This document shows, in pieces, positions 54,960-64,000 of a stretch of 64,000 nucleotides of DNA. The notes beneath the pieces were generated by a model that had not been told where the DNA came from, ran no database searches, and saw only the letters and a list, made by a program, of their open reading frames with translations. Origin of the DNA: Rhyacichthys aspro (Eukaryota; Chordata; Actinopteri; Gobiiformes; Rhyacichthyidae). Within the stretch, counting starts at the first letter, position 1; each line of letters opens with the position of its first letter. Location of the stretch: positions 204,141-268,140 of the forward strand of contig CM072163.1 in the NCBI GenBank assembly GCA_036850595.1, given 5' to 3'. Both the position numbers and the translations under genes were made by a program.

Positions 54960-56689
54960 CGTGTCTGAGGAGAGAAGATGTCAGGAGACATGAGTCATGA
55001 GGAGTCAATGAAGACAGCATTTAAGGAATCTGGTAAACTGGAGTGATTGATGTTCCACCGCGCAGCAGTTAAAAAGCTCTGTCACCTCTGGTTGTGAGCC
55101 TGAACTAGTACTGCAAAAAGAAGCTGGAATATCTAAGTATTTAGCATATCCACTGAATCCAATGATGGTAACACTGTTTCCACTAATCAGCTTTCTGTTC
55201 AACATTATGAAACAAATAGAAATGGCACTTGACTTAAAGTAAAAGTCTATGATTTATCAACAACAACAAGACTGGTTTTTCCTTTCAGTGTTTCCTGCAG
55301 GTTTCTCAGTTGAGGTCCACAAATACCTCGATAATAACAACACAAATAAAGCATTAAAATTCAGATAACTTACTTATATCTACGGCTAAATGTCATGTAT
55401 CTTCATAAAACAGTAGTCAAGGTGTCCACCCAAACTACAGAGTGCTTAAAAGTTTAAGAGAGCATAATGCTTTACTTGTCATTTGCTTAAATCAGAGTCT
55501 CATCTTTGGGACATTTGAAAGTAGCCTGGTTCTCAAAAAGCCTCTAAAAATCTTGAAAAACCTTGAATGGGGCTACACATCGGTATGAAAAAAATGAAAC
55601 TTAGTGGCATAATAAAAGCAACTTACCGCTTTTTCTGTCGGACGTTGTTGTTGTGACAGAAGCGGTTTAGCTCCAGCGGCTAACTTTGCAACAATTAAGA
55701 TTCTTTTTTCACTTTGTGCTTACTGCGTTCTTTTTAATAAACCTTCTTCAACCGAACATGGTCATTTAGTCGTTTACGAATGCATTTTATTTAGTTTAAT
55801 TAAATAAAACTTGTTAAACAGAGCACTACGTTCGTGTTTGTGCTAACTTTGTCCATGCTGAAGTCAAAAACCGGAAATACGTCACGGGTTCTGTTTCCGC
55901 ATCCGTCCATTTCCTGTTGTTTAAGCTAGCTGCGTGCTAACCAGCGCCCTCTGCTGGAACGGAGCTTCAGCAATATTAAGAACACGGCTGTACTGAACAG
56001 GAGGGAGTTTTTATTTAATTAGGCACAAATTACATTTATATACGAGCCAGTTATTCATTTAACTGTCCATTTTAGTCCCAAAGCATTAAAATAAGAAGCA
56101 CAAAAGATAGGAATAAAAATATGTCACTGTTAGATTGTAGTTATTTGAAAAAATGCTTGTTTTTTCTCTTTTTGAAAAGGATACTGAAAGCCTTACAAAT
56201 GCATAAAAATGATAAATGTTTTATGTATATGTATATGTACACTTGACATATATAACTCCCTACTGCAGCAAAATGGTTTACTATGGTATAATCTGTGATG
56301 TTAGCGATTGCAGTGCATGTTTTTTCCTCATTATAGTAAAATGAGGAGTCTCAATGTAGGATTTTCATTACTTTATTTAAATATCTCTCATTGTTTGCAT
56401 TGGGGCTCATTGTAATGCCATTATCCTCAACTGTGAGAGCTCATTATCTTGAATTAACTCATTAACTTTAACTAAATGCTCTCCAGAAACGACTCTCCGT
56501 TGATCTAGACGCTTTCACTTTCACAGTTAATGTAAATGCAATCCCAGATGAAGGGGTGGTTTGATCAAAGACCTATAGTTTCAGCCACAGAGATGAATGA
56601 GGAAGTGTTTTTCTATAAACTCAAAGTGAAACAGACCGGGTTTGTCTCAGAGCAGCAGCGTCTTCCCTTCAGTCTGTATTTGAAGCTCC
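54960..56689. promoter_or_regulatory. Second copy of the dhx16 / ppt2 divergent promoter region
   Basis: Reverse-complement of 30811-32541, with the ETS-like ACCGGAAA and ATACGTCA near 55870-55885. The orientation relative to ppt2 is kept. Confidence 0.6.
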
Positions 56690-59600
56690 GTGGAGATGAG
56701 GATGTCCTGCCTCGGTTTACTGCCTCTGTTTTTGCTCCAGTCCTGGTTCAGCGGCTCCACTGAGGCCCACAGACCTGTGATAATCGTACACGGCCTCTTC
56801 GATGGACCCAAGCAGTTCAAAACCCTGTCTTCATTCATTCAGAAGGTAAGACTCAGTCAAACTTTGAGTTAAGTCCTGTTTGACTGCATTCATTCACTAA
56901 CAACATACAAAATACAACGCATCAGAGGATTTGAACAGGTTTTAGTTGGATTTAAGCAGGTTTTAGTTGGATTGGAACATGTTTAAGTTGGATTTGAACA
57001 GGATTGAGTTGGATTTGAACAGGTTTTAGTTGGATTGGAACATGTTTTAATTGGATTTGAACAGGATTGAGTTGGATTTGAGCAGGTTTTAGTTGGATTT
57101 AAACAGGTTTTTGTTGGATTTGAACATGTTTTAGATTTATTTAATGAAGAATTATTTGAATTTGCCAAAAAATCCAATCAAAACCTGTTCAAATCCAACT
57201 AAAACCTGTGAAATAAGAATAAATACACTGTCGGCGTCTGATCAAATGTGGGGGTTTTAAGGTAAATGTGTGGACACCCTTGGTTACTTTTCTACATCAC
57301 TCTGTAACAGGAAGTGATCCTGGAGCAGACCAGTATCAGATCTGTTGTTGTTTGTTTGTTTCAGGCGAACCCCGGAGCCGAGGTGAACGTGGTGGATCTG
57401 TACGACGACCTCTTCAGCATCACGCCGCTCTGGAAACAGGTCCAGGCTTTTAGAGCCGCCATTGAACCCATCATGAACCGATCGAGCGACGGAGTCCACC
57501 TCATCTGCTTCTCTCAAGGTCTCACTCTAGATCTACTTCACAAAAGAAAACCTGAAGTTATACAAATGTTGTTACTGTTAAAGCAGAAGTATGTGACTGG
57601 TCCTGTTTCACTCAGATACATAACAAAATAACACTGAACAAACTGGTTCAAACCTAAAGCAGTGAAAGAGACTCAGTACACATGTCAAACTCAAGGCCCG
57701 GGGCTGGATGTGGCCCTTTGCCATGTTTTATGTGACCCTTCAAAAAATGTAGTAGGTGATATTTTTGCACTAATTAGATTTAAACAGGTTTAAGTTGGAT
57801 TTGAATGAGTTTTATTTGTATTTGAACAGGTTTAAGTTGGATTTGAATGAGTTTTATTTGTATTTAAACAGGTTTAAGATTAATTTGAACAGGTTTTACT
57901 CAGATTTGAACAGGTTTTCGTTGGAGATTAACGGGTTTTAGATGAATTTTGAATCAGATTTATTTTATTTGTTCATGAAATCTTAAGCCAGTTTTTGGAA
58001 CAAAGCCTGTAATAAATAAAACCTGATCAAATCCATTCAAACCTGATAAATCCAACTAAAACCAGTTTCCATAAAAAGAGGAAAGTCATGTTAAAGATAA
58101 AGACAAAGATGAAAGATAAACCTTAAATTTGAAATTGAATAAAAGCCATCTTCGTCCCCTTTTTTACAGCTGCGGCCCCTGAACACTTCCAGAGTTGTTT
58201 TTAAAGTTAATATCAGTGGTTCTCTGTTTGTTAATGTGTCTGCTTCAGGTGGGCTGATCTGCAGAGCGCTCCTGTCGGTTATTCCCAACCATAACGTCCA
58301 CACTTTCATCGCTCTGTCGTGTCCTCTGGCGGGACAGTACGGAGGTCAGGACCAAACCGGGGCTGATTCATGTATTTAAACACTTCCAACGACACACAAC
58401 TCACTCTCGAGGCTTAAACGTTGTCTTTTCTCTTGTTTTCCTCCAGACACTGATTATTTAAAATGGGTTTTTCCTAAATACATGAAGAAGAACGTGTTCA
58501 GAGTGTGTTACAATAAACTGGGTCAGACTGTGTCCATCTGCAACTTCTGGAACGGTCAGAAAAACATAAAAATCACATTTATCAGGATTTTTACTCAGAC
58601 TTTAATCTAATCGTTTATATTCTGCCTTTTCTCAGATCCTCATCACAGAAAACTGTTCATTCAACACAACGACTTCCTGGCTCTGATCAACGGAGACTCG
58701 GACCATAAAGACCTGAACGGTACAGAAACCAGTCTAGACCAGGTCTAGGCCAGGGATAAGACCACTCTAGACCAGGGATAAACCACGACTAAACTAGATC
58801 TAAACCAGGACTAAACCAGGACTAAACTAGATCTAAACCAGGACTAAACCAGGACTAAACCAGGACTAAACTAGATCTAAACCAGGACTAAACCAGGGCT
58901 AAACCAGGACTAAACTAGATCTAAACCAGGACTAAACCAGGACTAAACTAGATCTAAACCAGGACTAAACTAGATCTAAACCAGGACTAAACCAGGACTA
59001 AACTAGATCTAAACCAGGACTAAACCAGGACTAAACCAAGACTAAACTAGATCTAAACCAGGACTAAACTAGATCTAAACCAGAACTAAACCAGGACTAA
59101 ACTAGATCTAAACCAGGACTAAACCAGGACTAAACCAGGACTAAACCAGGACTAAACTAGATCTAAACCAGGACTAAACCAGGACTAAACTAGATCTAAA
59201 CCAGGACTAAACCAGGACTAAACCAGGACTAAACTAGATCTAAACCAGGACTAAACCAGGACTAAACTAGATCTAAACCAGGACTAAACCAGGACTAAAC
59301 CAGGTCTAAACCAGGACTAAACCAAGACTAAACAAGGACTAAACCAGGACTAAACCAGGTCTAAACCAGGACTAAACCAGGACTAAACCAGGTCTAAACC
59401 AGGACTAAACCAAGACTAAACAAGGACTAAACCTGGACTAAACCAGGACTAAACCAGGACTAAACTAGATCTAAACCAGGACTTAACCAGGTCTAAACCA
59501 GGACTAAACCAGATCTAAACCAGGACTAAACCAGGACTAAACCAGGACTAAACCAGGTCTAAACCAGATCTAAACCAGGACTAAACCAGGACTAAACCAG

Positions 59601-61161
59601 GACTAAACCAGGTCTAAACCAGGACTAAACCAGGAATAAACCAGGTCTAAACCAGGACTAAACCAGGACTTTATTGTGTTTCAGTTTGGAGGGAGAACTT
59701 CCTGCGGATCCAGAAGCTGGTTCTTGTCGGAGGTCCAGACGACGGGGTCATCACTCCGTGGCAGTCCAGGTTTATAACAAACTCACTTTCCCACAATGCA
59801 CCACAACAAGAGCCATCACCATTTGACCTCTACACATCCACCTGGATCCGTGGCTTCAAAACCGTTCTCAGTCTGTCCACACATACACAACATGTTATGA
59901 ACACAAAAGAGACAAAGACAGAAATATAAGAAAACAAATGTGGTGCGTGATGTAAAGAATATTCCCCAGAAACGTGAACCAACAACAGTTCCTCTTTATG
60001 TTTATTCTGTGTTTTTGATACAGTTCCCACTGAGTTTAAAACTGAAACTTCATTTCTCTTTCACCGTTTCCTCTTTCTGTTCTCAGTCACTTCGGGTTTT
60101 ACAACAGCAACGAAACCGTGGTGGAAATGAGGAACCAAGAGGTGGGTTACATTTCTGTTCACAACACCACCTCAGGTTTAATAAAAATAACTCCAACAGG
60201 AACGAGACGCAGCAGCTGTGGGTTCTCTGGGAATATAAATCCTCTTCTGACTCGAAAAAATATAAAAACACTTGTAACTGGACTTGGACTTGAACCAAAG
60301 ACTCAGACTTCACTTGGACTTGAACCAGACTCAGACTTCACTTGGACTTGAACCAAAGACTCAGACTTCACTTGGACTTGAACCAAAGACTCAGACTTCA
60401 CTTGGACTTGAACCAAAGACTCAGACTTCACTTGGACTTGAACCAAAGACTCAGACTTCACTTGGACTTGAACCAAAGACTCAGACTTGACTTGGACTTG
60501 AACCAAAGACTCAGACTTCACTTGGACTTGAACCAAAGACTCAGACTTCACTTGGACTTGAACCAGACTCAGACTTCACTTGGACTTGAACCAAAGACTC
60601 AGACTTCACTTGGACTTGAACCAAAGACTCAGACTTCACTTGGACTTGAACCAGACTCAGACTTCACTTGGACTTTTACCAAAGACTCAGACTTCACTTG
60701 GACTTGAACCAAAGACTCAGACTTCACTTGGACTTGAACCAGACTCACTTGGACTTGAACCAGACTCAGACTTCACTTGGACTTGAACCAGACTCAGACT
60801 TCACTTGGACTTGAACCAGACTCAGACTTCACTTGGACTTGAACCAGACTCAGACTTCACTTGGACTTGAACCAGACTCAGACTTCACTTGGACTTGAAC
60901 CAGACTCACTTGGACTTGAACCAGACTCAGACTTCACTTGGACTTGGACTGGACTTGGACTGGACTTGGACTGGACTTCAGAGGTTTCTGTCTGAGACGT
61001 TTTTCTGTTGTGTCCAGTTTTTTGTCAGAGACATGTTTGGTTTGAAGACGCTCTACGCTCGAGGTGATGTCTCACTCTGTGTTCACTCTGGAGTCCCACA
61101 CACCTCCTGGCACTCGAACTACACAGTATTCACCAGCTGCATCCAGAAGTGGCTCACCTGA
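56690..61161 (+). CDS. ppt2: Palmitoyl-protein thioesterase 2, complete, right copy
   Basis: Plus-strand exons: 56690-56845, 57365-57518, 58249-58344, 58447-58554, 58636-58719, 59685-59769, 60087-60141, 61018-61161. Each has exactly the length of its partner in the left copy, again giving 293 residues, with the same signal peptide and triad (CFSQGG, GGPDDGV, PHTSWH). Seen coding differences: the first residue of exon 2 (Val in the left copy, Ala here), RDVFG against RDMFG in exon 8, and a few silent changes. The frame is intact, so it looks functional, or is the other allele of one locus. Confidence 0.93.
56935..57210. repeat. 21-bp minisatellite in ppt2 intron 1 (right copy)
   Basis: Reverse counterpart of 30290-30570 with the same order of variant units. 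Confidence 0.85.
57685..58185. mobile_element. hAT-type MITE relic with 21-bp units, ppt2 intron 2 (right copy)
   Basis: Begins ACATGTCAAACTCAAGGCCC, the reverse of the end at 29.8 kb, and continues through the same subterminal and GATTTGAACAGG units. Confidence 0.7.
58735..59675. repeat. 11-bp minisatellite filling ppt2 intron 5 (right copy)
   Basis: AGGACTAAACC / TAGATCTAAACC units, about 0.94 kb compared with about 1.5 kb in the left copy. Confidence 0.92.
60285..60975. repeat. 30-bp VNTR in ppt2 intron 7 (right copy)
   Basis: ACTTCACTTGGACTTGAACC units with or without AAAGACTCAG, about 0.69 kb, roughly twice the left copy. It produces open repeat frames without coding meaning. Confidence 0.9.
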
Positions 61162-62860
61162 ACGCACCACGACCTGAACGCACCACCTGAACGCACCACC
61201 TGAACGCACCACCTGAACGCACCACCTGAACACACCACCACCTGAACGCACCACCTGAACGCACCACCTGAACACACCACCACCTGAACGCACCACCTGA
61301 ACGCACCACCTGAACACACCACCACCTGAACGCACCACCTGAACGCACCACCTGAACGCACCACCACCTGAATGCACCACCTGAACGCACCACCACCTGA
61401 ACGCACCACCTGAACGCACCACCACCTGAACGCACCACGACCCTCACCTGAACGCACCACCACCTGAACACACCACCTGAACGCACCACCTGAACGCACC
61501 ACCACCTGAACGCACCACCTGAACGCACCACCACCTGAACACACCACCTGAACACACCACCTGAACACACCACCACCTGAACGCACCACCTGAATGCACC
61601 ACGACCCTCACCTGAACGCACCACCACCTGAACACACCACCTGAACGCACCACCACCTGAACACACCACCTGAACGCACCACCACCTGAACACACCACCA
61701 CCTGAACGCACCACCTGAACGCACCACCACCTGAACACACCACCACCTGAACGCACCACCACCTGAACGCACCACCTGAACACACCACCACCTGAACGCA
61801 CCACCACCTGAACGCACCACCTGAACGCACCACCACCTGAATGCACCACCACCTGAACGCACCACCTGAACGCACCACCTGAACGCACCACCACCTGAAC
61901 ACACCACCTGAACACACCACCTGAACGCACCACCACCTGAACGCACCATGGTCAAGAAATGACAGTGATTCACCTGAACAAACCACGACCCTCACCTGAA
62001 TGCATCATGAACCGGACATGACAGTGGTTCACCTGAACGCACCACGACCCGGACATGACAGTGGTTCACCTGAACGCACCACCACCTGAACGCACCACCA
62101 CCTGAACGCACCACCTGAACGCACTACCACCTGAACGCACCACCACCTGAACGCACCACCACCTGAATGCACCATGGTCCAGAAATTGGTTCACCTGAAC
62201 GCACCACGACCCGGACATGACAGTGGTTCACCTGAACGCACCACGACCCTGACATGACGGTGGTTCACCTGAACGCACCACGACCCTGACATGACGGTGG
62301 TTCACCTGAACGCACCACGACCCTGACATAACAGTGGTTCACCTGAACGCACCACGACCCTGACATGACGGTGGTTCACCTGAACGCACCACGACCCTGA
62401 CATGACGGTGGTTCACCTGAACGCACCACGACCCTGACATAACAGTGGTTCACCTGAACGCACCACGACCCTGACATGACGGTGGTTCACCTGAACGCAC
62501 CACGACCCTGACATGACGGTGGTTCACCTGAACGCACCACGACCCTGACATAACAGTGGTTCACCTGAACGCACCACAACCCGGACATGACAGTGGTTCA
62601 CCTGAACACACCACGACCCTGACATAACAGTGGTTCACCTGAACGCACCACGACCCTGACATAACAGTGGTTCACCTGAACGAACCACGACCCGGACATG
62701 ACAGTGGTTCACCTGAATGCATCATGAACCGGACATGACAGTGGTTCACCTGAACGCACCACGACCCTGACATAACAGTGGTTCACCTGAACGCACCACG
62801 ACCCTGACATAACAGTGGTTCACCTGAACGCACCACGACCCTGACATAACAGTGATTCAA
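61155..62860. repeat. 37-bp VNTR at the ppt2 stop codon and 3' UTR (right copy)
   Basis: Starts at the stop codon with short CACCTGAACGCACCAC units (to about 61950), then 37-base units containing TTCACCTGAACGCACCACGA to about 62860. It is about 1.7 kb, twice the left array. The long reverse-strand ORFs over it are repeat artefacts. Confidence 0.92.
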
Positions 62861-62864
62861 CTTT

Positions 62865-64000
62865 TCCCATAATCCCAGTTTCTTCATAGTTTTATCACAT
62901 ATTTAATGTTTTCTAAAACTGTGCAGCCCTTTTTATTTCTGTGTATATTTTGTCGTATAATGTACAGTTCCCATTTTTGTGAAAAGTTGGGTTATTTTCA
63001 AAATAAAAGACCAGAAAAGTTGATTATTTGTGTTTTGTGCTGAAGAAATGTCAAACATCAAACATCTGTTGCCACAAAAAAAGCCAAAAAAAGATCTTAT
63101 TTTTTCCTGCCCGAGCCCCACGTGACCTCAGCACCAATCATCTTCCTGATTTGGTGATTGACAGGTGTGAAGCCCCGCCTCCTTGCATTAACAATTCCTG
63201 GGGCTTTTTTAGTGAAATACAGAGATGTACAGAGGAACAATGGGCTTTAATGAACTTTTTAAAGAGAGTGGAGAAGGAAGTAACAGAAAAAGCAGGATAT
63301 TATTAATTAGCATTATTTGTTGCATTTAGCATTAGCTCGATACCTCCACCTCTTTTTATTCCCAGTCTTTTTCTAAAGTGTTAAAGTCTATAGTCGTAAC
63401 GTTCCAAATGTGAAATTTACCACTTTTACTGAGTTCTTACAGTGATCTTACAGATTTATCAAGAGAAATACTGCCCTCTGCTGGACTTTCTTTGCTGATA
63501 CGTGCACATCTTTGATTACTTTGAGTTCTTTAAATTAAAATTCACATCATTTTTGACCCACTTTGGGTAAAAAACAAATGGAAAAAGATGTGCTTTAATA
63601 ATTGATTTAAAACAGAAGGTGTTTTTAAAGCACTTTTAATGTAAAAACACCTTAATTTCACTAATTTTTACAGGATATTCAGCACATGTGGGATTGAGGA
63701 CATGTATTGTTTGTGGTTTGTCCTTCACACATGATCAGCTTCTGACAAACAAACATTGATTTTCTTTAATGAACTCGTGTGTGAACGGATCCAGACAGAG
63801 GTTTAAACGAGGCTCAAAGTGATTCAGAATAAAGACTGATGTTTTAGTTTGGTTTAGTCTTGTTTGGTTTTATTTTAGTCACGGTTTAGTTTTAATTTAG
63901 CCCCAGATTTAATCCTTAATAAAGATTTAAGATTCAGTTTAGTCTTGACTCTTTCTCATTTTTGCCAGATTTGTCGTCAAGGTTTCTCTGGTTTGTTTCC
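62865..64000. other. ppt2 3' end and intergenic DNA of the right arm
   Basis: Reverse copy of about 23.98-25.25 kb. AATAAA at 63002-63007 is the likely ppt2 polyadenylation signal. No other gene was seen. The similarity weakens in the last about 25 bases. Confidence 0.55.

Larger units (their letters stand above)
53266..64000 (-). repeat. Right arm of the inverted duplication (reverse copy of about 24.0-34.35 kb)
   Basis: The first base after the gap corresponds to 34354. The order then runs backwards: dhx16 exons 5 (part) to 1, the promoter, and ppt2 exons 1-8, to intergenic DNA equal to about 23.98 kb. An interval of about 120 bases present at 33836-33955 is absent near 53670. Differences in unique DNA are scattered substitutions and small indels, while VNTRs differ in size. 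Confidence 0.9.

Noticed and set aside
60284..60786. Open frames with GLEPKTQTSL repeats
   Set aside because: Translation of the 30-bp intronic VNTR (10 codons per unit) in ppt2 intron 7.
61072..61995. Overlapping long frames of up to 260 codons with VVRSGGAFRW-like repeats
   Set aside because: Antisense translation of the ppt2 3' VNTR in several frames; no start, splice or domain evidence.

Overview
The window is vertebrate nuclear DNA, almost certainly from a teleost fish. Genes are split into many short exons with GT/AG borders, introns are AT-rich, and fish-type DNA-transposon relics and minisatellites are abundant. There is no operon structure, CRISPR array or recognisable RNA gene. Exon models were built by hand from splice signals, reading-frame continuity and remembered vertebrate family sequences; no alignment or search was run.

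Layout. (1) 12-63, minus: first coding exon (signal peptide) of an unidentified gene that leaves the window to the left. (2) 1830-5389, minus: tektl1 (ccdc105), an axonemal tektin-like protein, 8 coding exons, with a ciliary-type X-box in its promoter. (3) 7906-19593, minus: a short myomegalin/PDE4DIP-like coiled-coil protein, 9 coding exons, probable 5' UTR exons and a CRE-bearing CpG-rich promoter at 22.87-23.1 kb. (4) 26111-30810, minus: ppt2, lysosomal thioesterase, 8 exons. (5) 32542-47401, plus: dhx16, spliceosomal DEAH helicase, 19 exons, head-to-head with ppt2. (6) 47.5-53.17 kb: gene-poor, repeat-rich. (7) 53166-53265: a run of exactly 100 N. (8) 53266-64000: a near-identical inverted copy of about 24.0-34.35 kb, holding a full second ppt2 (plus strand, 56690-61161) and a truncated, frameshifted dhx16 5' end (minus strand).

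The genes do not form a pathway. Tektl1 belongs to cilia/sperm axonemes, the myomegalin-like protein to centrosome/Golgi microtubule anchoring, PPT2 to lysosomal thioester hydrolysis and DHX16 to pre-mRNA splicing. Their human relatives lie on 19p13, 1q21 and 6p21, which are regions of the MHC paralogy group, so the cluster may reflect an old linkage.

The most notable structures are the inverted copy beside the N gap (most simply a second haplotype joined in reverse, i.e. false duplication), VNTRs that differ in size between the two copies, a 21-bp minisatellite that recurs in many introns and appears to come from the interior of a hAT-type MITE, and a 37-bp VNTR that starts at the ppt2 stop codon. 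I found no convincing new biological system.
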